Shown here: positions 8,234-16,445 of the stretch, piece by piece | Numbering within the stretch: position 1 is the stretch's first letter | How the letters are laid out: each line of letters opens with the position of its first letter | Source: Psychrobacter glacincola | Lineage (GTDB): Bacteria; Pseudomonadota; Gammaproteobacteria; Pseudomonadales; Moraxellaceae | Assembly (NCBI GenBank): GCA_001411745.2 | Contig: LIQB01000002.1 | Span: 1,892-65,891, forward strand | Direction: 5' to 3' | DNA length: 64,000 nt | Notes under the pieces: model-generated | Database searches by the model: none | What the model was told of the DNA's origin: nothing | The model's input: only the letters and a program-made list of their open reading frames with translations | Made by a program: the position numbers and the translations under genes

Positions 8234-9115
8234 GTGACTTCAGGAAGAAGCCCTAATATAAGTAGGCAACCTATCTATATTTCACCAAAAAACTTTGCTG
8301 ACTATTTATCCTATCAGCAAGGCTATTGTTTGTTTTTAGATATAGATGGCACATTAGCTGATTTCACTTTGAATCCTAAAGATAGCGTTATCCCAGCGTC
8401 AACCTTAACTCTTCTACAAAAAATACAAACCCATGGTGTAAAAATTGCTGCCGTGACAGGACGCAGTTTGGCCGAAGCAAGGCAAATGCTGTCGCCTTTA
8501 ACATTACCGATCGCAGCAACGCATGGACTAGAAATAGCGTTTGATGATGACAGTATTAGTAACGATGAAAATATCGTATCTATTGATACCATCGAGCTTG
8601 CGACAATAAGGCAGGCTATTATCCAATCTTGCATTCCCTTTGATGACTTCATCGTAGAAAATAAACCCTATTCTGTCGCCCTCCATTTCCGGCAAGCCCC
8701 TGATTTGGGCGATATGGCTTATACCATCATGACAGAAACATCAAAAAGCCATCCTAACTGGACATTAAAATCCGGTAAATATGTATGGGAAGTGGTACCA
8801 AAAGGGGTAAATAAAGGCACAGCCATACTGACCTTATTAAAAAAAATACAGAGCGCTAAGCCTCTTTGTTCTATTTTTATTGGTGATGATATTACGGATG
8901 AGGCAGGATTTATGGCTGTACAAGGTGACAGTAAATCGCTAGCAGACGACTCACAGTTAATAAAAGGGATGGGGATTAAGGTCGGTTGTGAGCCTACAAG
9001 TGCCAATTACTACGTCCGTAATACTCATGAGGTGACTGTTTTACTAGATAGCTTTTTAAGCTTCTGTCAACAACATAATGCGTTAGTAAAAAAAATAGTG
9101 AGACACGTGGTATGA
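8234..9115 (+). CDS. otsB: Trehalose-6-phosphate phosphatase
   Basis: This is a 293-residue HAD-superfamily phosphatase that releases trehalose from trehalose 6-phosphate in the cytoplasm. The nucleophile motif LFLDIDGTLADF is near residue 34, followed by VTGRS, ATHGLE and the acidic FIGDDITDEAGF. The start is GTG with AGGAAG upstream. It overlaps otsA by 4 bases (ATGA), indicating translational coupling. The order otsB-otsA puts both steps of trehalose synthesis in one message, fitting osmotic or cold stress protection. It begins a dense run of six genes ending at 14001. Confidence 0.93.
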   Translation: MTSGRSPNISRQPIYISPKNFADYLSYQQGYCLFLDIDGTLADFTLNPKDSVIPASTLTLLQKIQTHGVKIAAVTGRSLAEARQMLSPLTLPIAATHGLEIAFDDDSISNDENIVSIDTIELATIRQAIIQSCIPFDDFIVENKPYSVALHFRQAPDLGDMAYTIMTETSKSHPNWTLKSGKYVWEVVPKGVNKGTAILTLLKKIQSAKPLCSIFIGDDITDEAGFMAVQGDSKSLADDSQLIKGMGIKVGCEPTSANYYVRNTHEVTVLLDSFLSFCQQHNALVKKIVRHVV

Positions 9116-10653
9116 GCCGCTTAATCGTTTTGTCTAATCGGGTTAAAATGCCTGATAACAACCCAATGGCAGGTGGACTTGCAATAGCACTGCAAGACGT
9201 ATTAAATGGAAAATCAGTCATTTGGATGGGCTGGAATGGTGAAATTATCGAGCGCTATAATGATGATTATACTAATGAATTTAGGAGTATCAAACAAACT
9301 GCTTTAGCAGACGCTGACGCACCGTGTGCCAATACATCTATCACTTATATGACCACTGCACTTACCACTGAGCAGTATCAGCAGTTTTACTGCGGCTTTG
9401 CCAACAATGTACTGTGGCCACTATTGCACGAGCGAGTTGATTTAATCAGTCAATCGCCAGAGGATTACGCAGGCTATCAAACGGTAAACCACCTCTTTGC
9501 TAAGCAATTAAAGAAGATTATTGAGCCTGATGATGTGATTTGGGTGCATGATTATCATTTTTTAAGTGTGGCGTATCATTGTAGGCAATTAGGAGTTCGT
9601 AATCGTATCGGCTTTTTTTTCCACATCCCCTTTGTCTCATTGCCTTTCTGGCAATCACTTGATAAAAGCGGTGAGCTCATTAGGCATCTTGCTCATTATG
9701 ACGTACTTGGCACACAAACTCAGCAAGGGAGAGCCAACTGCTTTGTTGTATGCCATTATTATTTAAAAGATTCGCTAATAAATGTCTTACATGCCCCGCA
9801 AGGTTTTAGCATCTCTACTCAGTCAAAAAATACGCAGGTTATGCTTAACTTAGGTCTAAATAATCCTCACTATTTGCGGATTGATGCCTATCCAATCGGC
9901 ATAAATGTGACAAGAATACAGCAGCAAATTAGCCATTTATCCTCGCAATATGCTAAAGCCAATCAGAATAAAAAGACCATAAAATCTGCTGCCCAAAAAA
10001 TTATTGCGGTGGACAGAATCGATTACTCAAAAGGGTTGTTAAAGCGTTTTTCAGCATACCACGATTTTTTACAGCAAAATCCGATCTACCAGAATCAGCT
10101 GAAATTATTACAAATCGCGTGTCCTAGTCGCTTAGATGTGCATGTTTATCAACAACTCTATAATGATGTTAAAACTGCTGTTAATGATATTAACCAGCAG
10201 TTTTTGCCTAATGCATATTCTTGGCAAGCTATCAACTACTGCGAAAGCGTAATAAGTCACGAGACACTAATGACCATGTTTTGGCAGAGTGATATTGGCT
10301 GGGTCAATTCGCTTAAAGATGGTATGAACTTGGTTGCCAAAGAATATATTGCGGCTCAAAATCCTGACAATCCTGGCGTGCTATTGCTCTCACGTTATGC
10401 TGGGGCAGCGGAGCAAATGCAAGCCGCAGTCATTATCGACCCGCATCAACCAAAAAGTATGACCGAGGGTTTAAGCGTCGCTCTGACAATGCCATTAGGT
10501 GAGCGGCAGTTGCGCTATCAATCCTTACTGCAAGGACTACAACAAGATAACTTACAAGCTTGGCAGCAGAGTTTTTTAGATGATCTGTATGATGTTAAAA
10601 GGCGAGAAACAGACATCTCGAAACCTAATACAGTCCAAATGTTTGGCTCATAA
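9112..10653 (+). CDS. otsA: Alpha,alpha-trehalose-phosphate synthase (UDP-forming)
   Basis: This 513-residue GT20 glycosyltransferase joins glucose from UDP-glucose to glucose 6-phosphate, giving trehalose 6-phosphate. Family landmarks are seen in order: LIVLSNRVKMPDN and MAGGLA at the N-terminus, VIWMGWNGE, VIWVHDYHFL, GFFFHIPFVSLPFW, VDRIDYSKGL, and the donor-site NSLKDGMNLVAKEYIAAQ. It is somewhat longer than E. coli OtsA (474 residues), with an extended linker around residues 270-295. The start codon overlaps the otsB stop. The next gene begins 19 bases downstream. Confidence 0.94.
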   Translation: MSRLIVLSNRVKMPDNNPMAGGLAIALQDVLNGKSVIWMGWNGEIIERYNDDYTNEFRSIKQTALADADAPCANTSITYMTTALTTEQYQQFYCGFANNVLWPLLHERVDLISQSPEDYAGYQTVNHLFAKQLKKIIEPDDVIWVHDYHFLSVAYHCRQLGVRNRIGFFFHIPFVSLPFWQSLDKSGELIRHLAHYDVLGTQTQQGRANCFVVCHYYLKDSLINVLHAPQGFSISTQSKNTQVMLNLGLNNPHYLRIDAYPIGINVTRIQQQISHLSSQYAKANQNKKTIKSAAQKIIAVDRIDYSKGLLKRFSAYHDFLQQNPIYQNQLKLLQIACPSRLDVHVYQQLYNDVKTAVNDINQQFLPNAYSWQAINYCESVISHETLMTMFWQSDIGWVNSLKDGMNLVAKEYIAAQNPDNPGVLLLSRYAGAAEQMQAAVIIDPHQPKSMTEGLSVALTMPLGERQLRYQSLLQGLQQDNLQAWQQSFLDDLYDVKRRETDISKPNTVQMFGS

Positions 10654-10672
10654 GAATAATTAGGAAACCCTT

Positions 10673-11755
10673 ATGCTACCGTTAGATACAAAAAATCCTT
10701 TATTATCAGAGATGAAAGGCAGTATAGAAAATATTTTACTGACTGATAATCAAGCTGTTAGTACGCCTAGCTTAACTGATACTTTACGTCATGATATTTT
10801 AAAAACCTTAATTACCTATAGCGATAAAATCCCGCATCCCGCAAGCGGTGCTAGCCCTGTAAATGGTGAAGTCTCAAGTACGTTGAGCCGTTGGCAAGTT
10901 TTGGCTTATGTAGCAGGGATTGATCTAACAATTGCAAAATGGTTTGAGTCGCACTTGGATGCGCTAAGCATTTTACATGAAGTGGGCTATGATAAAGCGG
11001 ATCAAGGGTTGTGGGCCGTTTGGGCAGCAGAAGGTAATCCTATAGGTTATGAGCAAGGAAAAGTTAGTGGTACCAAAGCGTGGTGTTCAGGAGCCAATAT
11101 CGTAGATCATGGACTCATAACGTATCGTAATGCCAATGATCAAGCGCATTTGCTTGTCGTAGATATGAGTCAATCTGGTATTGAGATTGATAACGAGGAG
11201 TGGCAAGCGGTAGGGATGCAGGCCACTGATACAGCGACATTACAGTTCCATGAAGTATCGGCCATTCAAGTTGGGAGAGCCAATGAATACCTAGAACGGG
11301 TGGGTTTTTGGCATGGGGCGGCAGGGGTTGCTGCTTGCTGGTATGGAGCAACGTCTTATCTAGCAGACTATTTAATCAGTGCCTATCAGCAGAAAACAAA
11401 CGATTATAAAGCCATGTATTTGGGTAAAATTAGTACGGCATTGGCAGTCACTCAGCAGTATTTTTATTATGTTGCTGATTTAATAGATAGTCAGCCACAG
11501 CTCAGCCACGAACTTGCCATACGCCAGTTAAGGTCACAAGTTGAGAAAGTCGCTCGCCAAGTAATGGATATGGTTGGGCAAGCATTGGGCGCGGCACCAT
11601 TTTGTCGCCATGCCCATTTTGCAAGATTGTCAGCGGATCTGCCCGTTTTTATCCGCCAAAGTCATGGTGCTTTTGACTTACAGAAAATCGGTGAGTTAGC
11701 TGACGTTTTATCCAATGACTTAACCAATGGGCAGGACAATATATGGCAACTATAA
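10673..11755 (+). CDS. Acyl-CoA dehydrogenase family protein
   Basis: This 360-residue flavoprotein-like protein has the acyl-CoA dehydrogenase layout: an N-terminal helical domain, a central beta domain around KVSGTKAWCSGAN and LLVVDM, and a C-terminal four-helix region with GAAGVAACWYGATSYLADYL. It is shorter and more divergent than housekeeping enzymes, so a different acyl or amino substrate is possible. An AGGAAA site precedes the start, and the PIG-L start lies inside its last codons (13-base overlap). Linkage to PIG-L, methyltransferase and glycosyltransferase genes argues against simple fatty-acid degradation. Family is fairly sure, function unknown. Confidence 0.8.
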   Translation: MLPLDTKNPLLSEMKGSIENILLTDNQAVSTPSLTDTLRHDILKTLITYSDKIPHPASGASPVNGEVSSTLSRWQVLAYVAGIDLTIAKWFESHLDALSILHEVGYDKADQGLWAVWAAEGNPIGYEQGKVSGTKAWCSGANIVDHGLITYRNANDQAHLLVVDMSQSGIEIDNEEWQAVGMQATDTATLQFHEVSAIQVGRANEYLERVGFWHGAAGVAACWYGATSYLADYLISAYQQKTNDYKAMYLGKISTALAVTQQYFYYVADLIDSQPQLSHELAIRQLRSQVEKVARQVMDMVGQALGAAPFCRHAHFARLSADLPVFIRQSHGAFDLQKIGELADVLSNDLTNGQDNIWQL

Positions 11756-12603
11756 TATATAACGACGCTATAAAAATCATAAACAAAGATATTGCCATCA
11801 CGCATGTTGATAGGCTTAAAGGCAACCATCCGATTGTAGGTGACCGTGTTATTGAAGGTGATGGCACCAGTCAAGAGGCTTGGCAAAATTGGGCAGGATT
11901 GCAAGATTTGCCTCGATTTGATATTACAAAAAGCTTTGCGCCACATCAACGAGTCTGCATCTTTGCCCCGCATCCTGATGATGAAGTACTAGGCTGTGGC
12001 GGTCTGTTGCAACAACTGGCCGCGAATGGCAATCCTATTGTTCTTATTCACGTGACCAATGGCACACAAAGTCATCCGAACTCGCAAATTTATTCTCAAG
12101 AAAGCCTTGATATTATCCGACCGCAAGAAAGTGTTAAAGCGCTGGAAGTATTGGGCATTGCTCATCAGGTCAAAACTATTGCTTTAGACTTAACAGATGG
12201 CGAAGTCTTTGCTCAACAAGATCAGTTTCAGCAAAAATTAACCTCTATTATCCAGCCTGATGATGTTTTAGTAACGCCTTTTATGCAGGACGGTCATCCC
12301 GACCATGAAGCAACCGGGCTAGTGGTTGCCTCATTTGCCAAGCAGCATCATTTGGCCTGTTATCAAGTATTAATTTGGGCATGGCATTGGGCAAAACCTG
12401 CCGATAGCCGTATCCCTTGGCACCATGCTATGAGAGTGGATTTAACCACTGAGCAGCTACAGCGTAAAATAGAAGCCATTGTCTGTTTTGAAAGTCAAAT
12501 TACTGCGGATGAAAGTACGGGTAACCCTCCCATTTTATCCGCGCAAACGATTGCTAGAATCAGCCAACCTTGGGAGGTCTATTTGTATGAGTCATACCTC
12601 TAA
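11743..12603 (+). CDS. PIG-L (LmbE) family deacetylase
   Basis: This 286-residue protein carries the zinc-site signature IFAPHPDDEVLGCGGLL near residues 70-86 and a second conserved segment PFMQDGHPDHEATG that supplies the third metal ligand. PIG-L enzymes remove acetyl groups from N-acetylglucosamine-type amides, as in mycothiol or bacillithiol synthesis or glycolipid tailoring. The gene overlaps both neighbours (13 bases before, 17 after), so the cassette is tightly coupled. The actual amide substrate is unknown. The glycosyltransferase and methyltransferase partners suggest an amino-sugar conjugate. Confidence 0.88.
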   Translation: MATIIYNDAIKIINKDIAITHVDRLKGNHPIVGDRVIEGDGTSQEAWQNWAGLQDLPRFDITKSFAPHQRVCIFAPHPDDEVLGCGGLLQQLAANGNPIVLIHVTNGTQSHPNSQIYSQESLDIIRPQESVKALEVLGIAHQVKTIALDLTDGEVFAQQDQFQQKLTSIIQPDDVLVTPFMQDGHPDHEATGLVVASFAKQHHLACYQVLIWAWHWAKPADSRIPWHHAMRVDLTTEQLQRKIEAIVCFESQITADESTGNPPILSAQTIARISQPWEVYLYESYL

Positions 12604-13330
12604 AAATAGCTTAGCCTACAATATTGATATTAATAGCCAATCAGCTGCTTATTCAGAATCGTATTTTGACGCGTTATATAATGACAATAGCGATCCATGG
12701 CAGTATCAAACTCGTTGGTATGAAAAACGAAAACGTGATATTTGTCTGGCGATATTGCCGCAATCTCAATATAACGATGCTATTGAACTCGGCTGCGGCA
12801 ACGGCGTTCTTAGTGCGTTATTGGCTCAACGTTGCCTGGCATTAGTGAGTATCGACGGTAATCAACGGGCGGTGCAACTTGCCAAAGCGCGCTTGGCAGA
12901 ATTTCCTCACGTTAAGGTCATTCAGAGTGTGATTCCGAATGAATTAATGACTTTAAAAGCTTCCACTATGGACGATTATCATTTATCAGACGATACGTCT
13001 ACTAACAAGCCACCCTTTGATTTAATTGTCATCAGTGAGATTTTATATTATTTATCACTCAATGATATTGATGCAGTGATCGCTTGGACTCAGCAAAACC
13101 TTGCTATAGGCGGTACGTTACTATGTTGTCATTGGCGTTATGCTATTGATGGATTTACCATGACAGGAGAGACTGTACATCAGCGCTTAAATGATGCTTT
13201 TAACTTTGCAAATAATGAGAAGCATCAAATTGCGTTTAATCATCAAAGCCAAATAATAGACAGCGACTTCTTATTAGATGTTTGGCAACGATCCCCAAGC
13301 TCGGTAGCTATGCAAGAAAACCTGATATGA
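12587..13330 (+). CDS. Class I SAM-dependent methyltransferase (NodS-like)
   Basis: This 247-residue Rossmann-fold methyltransferase has motif I in AIELGCGNGVLSALLAQ, the acidic ribose-binding position in LVSIDGNQ, and the post-motif FDLIVISEILYYL. The layout recalls NodS-type N-methyltransferases of Nod-factor synthesis, which act on a de-N-acetylated chitooligosaccharide. That would suit a neighbouring PIG-L deacetylase, but it is only an analogy. The ATG at 12587 has GGGAGG 9 bases upstream; longer in-frame starts would run deep into the PIG-L gene. Its stop overlaps the glycosyltransferase start (ATGA). Confidence 0.85.
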   Translation: MSHTSKNSLAYNIDINSQSAAYSESYFDALYNDNSDPWQYQTRWYEKRKRDICLAILPQSQYNDAIELGCGNGVLSALLAQRCLALVSIDGNQRAVQLAKARLAEFPHVKVIQSVIPNELMTLKASTMDDYHLSDDTSTNKPPFDLIVISEILYYLSLNDIDAVIAWTQQNLAIGGTLLCCHWRYAIDGFTMTGETVHQRLNDAFNFANNEKHQIAFNHQSQIIDSDFLLDVWQRSPSSVAMQENLI

Positions 13331-14001
13331 AAATCGGTATTGTAATTCCCGCTCATAATGAAGCAATGACTATCGCTAAATGCTTGGCATCAGTGCAATC
13401 TGCTATCAGGCAATTGCCCTCAACGATTAAAGCGTATCCGCTAGTGGTGTTAGATAGCTGCATTGATGAGACGCAGAAAATTGTCAAAGCTGCAGGTATT
13501 GACTACCTGTTCTGTGACTATCAATGTGTGGGACAAGTAAGAGACATCGGTATTCGTCATGCAATCGCAAATGGGGCCACGTGGCTTGCCTGTACAGACG
13601 CTGACTCAGTGGTAGCTGTGGATTGGTTAGTACAGCAAATTGAACATATTAGCCATCAATCGACAGATGTGATTTGCGGGGTGGTGGACGTTGATAGCTG
13701 GGCACATTTGACACTGCAAACTCGAGAGAATTATATCGATCATTACCAAGATAAGATGGGACATCCTCATATTCATGGGGCAAATTTAAGCTTTAGCAGT
13801 GACGCTTATCTTGCTGTTGGTGGCTTTGCTCATATACCTTGTCATGAAGATGTAGACTTGGTCGGAAAATTTGAAGCTCAAAGCTATGCCATTACTTGGA
13901 GCAATCGTGTTCGTATAACGACAAGCAGTCGTTTGCAGGCACGGGCAAGCGAAGGATTTGCAGCATTTTTAAACAATTTAGAACAAAACAATCTACATTA
14001 A
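13327..14001 (+). CDS. Glycosyltransferase family 2 protein
   Basis: This protein of about 224 residues has a GT-A fold. The N-terminal nucleotide-binding strand is IGIVIPAHNEAMTIAKCL, the metal-binding triad is in CTDADS near residue 95, and an acceptor-side motif FAHIPCHEDVDL contains the likely E-D base pair. It lacks membrane spans. It starts on the last bases of the methyltransferase gene and ends the run that begins with otsB. As the final enzyme of a deacetylate/methylate/glycosylate cassette it may build or extend a small sugar conjugate; donor and acceptor are unknown. Confidence 0.85.
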   Translation: MKIGIVIPAHNEAMTIAKCLASVQSAIRQLPSTIKAYPLVVLDSCIDETQKIVKAAGIDYLFCDYQCVGQVRDIGIRHAIANGATWLACTDADSVVAVDWLVQQIEHISHQSTDVICGVVDVDSWAHLTLQTRENYIDHYQDKMGHPHIHGANLSFSSDAYLAVGGFAHIPCHEDVDLVGKFEAQSYAITWSNRVRITTSSRLQARASEGFAAFLNNLEQNNLH

Positions 14002-14072
14002 GATACGCAATATAAGATTGCGCTGACTTATCATTGAGTGTAGATATACTTCAATAATAAGGATGATAAATC

Positions 14073-14720
14073 ATGTCAGATAAACCTACGAATAACGATA
14101 ACATTAAGAATGCTTTAGAGTCTCTTGAGAATACAACAGAAGCACCTTCAAATGATGGCGTGACCGGTGTTGAGGTCTTAAAAGGCGATACGGTAATGTA
14201 TGAAGACGGCGACTTTGAAGATTACAATGCCGAAAAACAGGCTGAGTCTGATAAAAATGATAAGTCTAACAAAGACGATGACTCTAACAAAGACGATGAC
14301 TCTAACAAAGACGATAAGCATGGTATGACGATAGCGAATATCTATCAATGGGCGTCTAAACTTAAAGATGATTTTATATCTGATAAAGAGGGAAAATCTG
14401 ATTCCAATGATAAAGAGACATCTAGTAAATCTGATCAGGATGACAAGCACAGTGCAACAATAGCTAATATTTATCAATGGGCGGCGAAGCTTAAAGATGA
14501 TTTTACCTCTGAAGCCTTCAGTATGACGCACGAGGTTTCTGAAAAGGCGGTTGCTATGATGCTTAATAGGCTTCTGGATGCTGCAGAGGCTGAGCTCAAA
14601 ACTTTTGATAAGAATGCAGAAGACTCTAAAGAGCCAGTGCCTAATGCCGCAGAGGAACGTAGTAAAATCACTGATAAAAAAGATAAATACCAAAGTATGC
14701 TCGAGCAACTACGAAGCTAA
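14073..14720 (+). CDS. Acidic low-complexity protein with duplicated IYQWA motif
   Basis: I do not recognise a family. The 215-residue protein is very rich in D, E, K, S and N and has no signal peptide. Residues 65-82 are a tandem SNKDDD repeat encoded by an 18-bp DNA repeat. A 16-residue block, TIANIYQWASKLKDDF, occurs at about 86-101 and again at 129-144 as TIANIYQWAAKLKDDF. The C-terminal third is helical and coiled-coil-like (AMMLNRLLDAAEAEL). Position after the trehalose-linked operon suggests a stress-related hydrophilic protein, which is inference. Confidence 0.6.
   Translation: MSDKPTNNDNIKNALESLENTTEAPSNDGVTGVEVLKGDTVMYEDGDFEDYNAEKQAESDKNDKSNKDDDSNKDDDSNKDDKHGMTIANIYQWASKLKDDFISDKEGKSDSNDKETSSKSDQDDKHSATIANIYQWAAKLKDDFTSEAFSMTHEVSEKAVAMMLNRLLDAAEAELKTFDKNAEDSKEPVPNAAEERSKITDKKDKYQSMLEQLRS
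14265..14318 (+). repeat. 18-bp tandem repeat inside the acidic protein gene
   Basis: The unit TCTAACAAAGACGATGAC occurs twice perfectly (14265-14282, 14283-14300), then once with a changed last codon (14301-14318). Each unit encodes SNKDDD (SNKDDK in the last). The whole-codon length keeps the frame, so copy number can vary without breaking the gene. Confidence 0.85.
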
Positions 14721-14757
14721 TTAGCACTTTGCTTCAATTTAACTTAAGGACGTTGAG

Positions 14758-15117
14758 ATGAGAAAAATAGAATTAAACGCGTCATTCGGTACAGGTCTTC
14801 TTATAGCGTCCTTAGCCGCTATTATGAGCATGAGTGCTTGTAGTAGTGAAAAAGAGGACGCTAATACTCAATCAAACGACGCCATAGGAACCACCCAAGG
14901 TTCAGAAGTTGAGGATGCAGCCTCTCAAGAGGGTACGCTGTCACCGACAAACGATACTAATGTGGATACTACTACAGACTCTACTGCTAATTCTAGTGAT
15001 GGAACAGGCACAACGAATCAGTCAGAGTCTACAGATAGTATGGGTAATGAGGAGTCAGACAATCATACTGACGAGAATCCAAACTTAGATCAAACAGCGG
15101 CAGACGGTGTGCAGTAG
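14758..15117 (+). CDS. Small putative lipoprotein, Ser/Thr/Asp-rich
   Basis: This 119-residue protein has a hydrophobic signal (GTGLLIASLAAIMSMSAC) ending in a plausible lipobox M-S-A-C, which would lipidate Cys28. The mature part is entirely low-complexity S, T, D, N, E and G, with no fold I can name, so it may be a disordered surface or periplasmic spacer. It follows the acidic protein gene by 37 bases and may share its message. The IS630 element is inserted about 110 bases downstream. Confidence 0.6.
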   Translation: MRKIELNASFGTGLLIASLAAIMSMSACSSEKEDANTQSNDAIGTTQGSEVEDAASQEGTLSPTNDTNVDTTTDSTANSSDGTGTTNQSESTDSMGNEESDNHTDENPNLDQTAADGVQ

Positions 15118-15229
15118 AAGTCTAAATGCTCTCAAAGGGATGGCGAAACTCATAGAAAAATTGAGGTCGCTGTCTATATTTTTCAAAAGTATTTGATGGG
15201 GGATTAAATGGTTTTAATACACTGAGTAC

Positions 15230-16135
15230 TATAGTAGAGTTCAGATAAAACCGATACAACACATAAAAACTAATCAACTATTTAGATAAACCATGACTTA
15301 TTCAATCGACTATCGTAAACAGGTTCTTTCTAGCATCGATAATGGTCTGACTGTTAGAGAAGCTGCTGCTTTTTACACGCTTAGCACCAGTACTATACAT
15401 AGCTGGAGACAGAGCTTAGAGCCTAAGAAAGGGCGAGATAAAGCCCCGACTAAAATACCTGATGACGCTTTGCTTCAGGATGTCAAAGCGTATCCTGATG
15501 ACTATCAATATGAGCGTGCAGGTCGATTAAACTGTAGTAAGACGGGCATTCATCATGCTTTAAAACGATTGAACATCAGTCAAAAAAAAGACACTAGAAC
15601 ATCCAAAGGCCTGTCCGATAAAAAGAGCTAAGTATCTCAATTATTTGAGTGATTATATGATTGAAGGCTATCCGATTGTTTACATGGATGAAAGTGGCTT
15701 TGAGCATGAGAGCATCAGGCCTTATGGCTACGCACCGATAGGTAAACCTTGTATCGATCGCTACAATTGGCAAGGTAAAAAACGTACCAACGTCATTGGT
15801 GCCCTGTACGAAAGAGTACTATTTGCACTTGATTACTTCGAGAAAAACATCAATGGAGATGTATTCTATAATTGGTGCAAGTACACGCTAATACCGAGCC
15901 TGAAAACCAAGTGCGTAATCGTAATGGATAATGCAAGCTTTCATAAACGCGTGCAAAAGCTACTTAATAGACACGGCCATCGCCTGTTATTTTTACCACC
16001 GTACAGCCCTGATCTGAACCCTATTGAGAAAAAATGGGCACAGGTGAAGTTTCTACGACAAGGGTGGATGGAGAATAATCTGCCTAAACTGTTTCATGAT
16101 ATGGGCTGTATCGATTTTATATTAAGCTGACTATA
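15230..16135 (+). mobile_element. IS630-family insertion sequence flanked by TA
   Basis: A transposase in two frames is bordered by imperfect inverted repeats. Read inward over 32 bases from each TA, the ends agree at 23 positions, sharing TATAGT, then ATAAAA and CGATACA. The TA dinucleotides at 15230-15231 and 16134-16135 fit the TA duplication typical of IS630/Tc1-mariner elements, leaving an element of about 902 bp. The transposase stop lies inside the right repeat. The element separates the lipoprotein gene from the recombinase trio. Confidence 0.85.
15293..16130 (+). CDS. IS630 family transposase, two overlapping frames
   Basis: The first frame (15293-15631) encodes an N-terminal helix-turn-helix (VREAAAFYTLSTSTIHSWRQ). 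The DDE catalytic part continues in the +1 frame to 16130, with D in VYMDESGFEHES, D in IVMDNASFHK and E in DLNPIEKKW. The frames join at a run of eight A's (15582-15589): skipping one A gives KKTLEHPKACPIKRAKYL, the normal IS630 linker. This could be a programmed or transcriptional slippage site, or an inactivating single-base insertion. The second frame has no convincing start of its own. Confidence 0.85.
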
Positions 16136-16445
16136 ATCAATAAGAAAAAAAGATTAAAAATTACCATAAACAAAGACCAATAATAAAATTAATGGGTGAT
16201 TTATAAGATTAGGATCAGTGATCCAATGTTAGGTGTTTAAATAAAATGCCTAGCATTGGATTTTTTATTGTCTCTTAATTAGCGTTAAATTTATCACTCT
16301 TCAGAATCAGTCTATTCACAACATTTTTAGTGCCACTCAAATATTTCTTTAATATAGGAAACTGTGTCTATAGCAGTAAAAAAATAGGAAAGTCATCAAT
16401 GGATTGGGCTAGTATTTTTATATATGACACTACATGGTCAGATTT
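16136..16445. terminator. Intergenic stretch with a strong hairpin terminator
   Basis: The only clear structure in this 310-base gap is a 13-bp stem, ATCCAATGTTAGG (16221-16233) with CCTAGCATTGGAT (16249-16261), containing one G-T pair and followed by a T run on the plus strand. It can end read-through from the IS. I see no matching terminator directly after the minus-strand recombinase operon, which ends at 16446. Confidence 0.6.

Noticed and set aside
14178..14708. 176-codon minus-strand frame opposite the acidic protein gene
   Set aside because: It mirrors the low-complexity codons of the plus-strand gene, has no ribosome-binding site and shows only hydrophobic/basic repeats; the plus-strand protein has better start and context.
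16136..16445. Right boundary of a recombinase-trio element at the IS630 junction
   Set aside because: The IS ends are explained by its own TA and inverted repeats; no additional repeat marks another element there.
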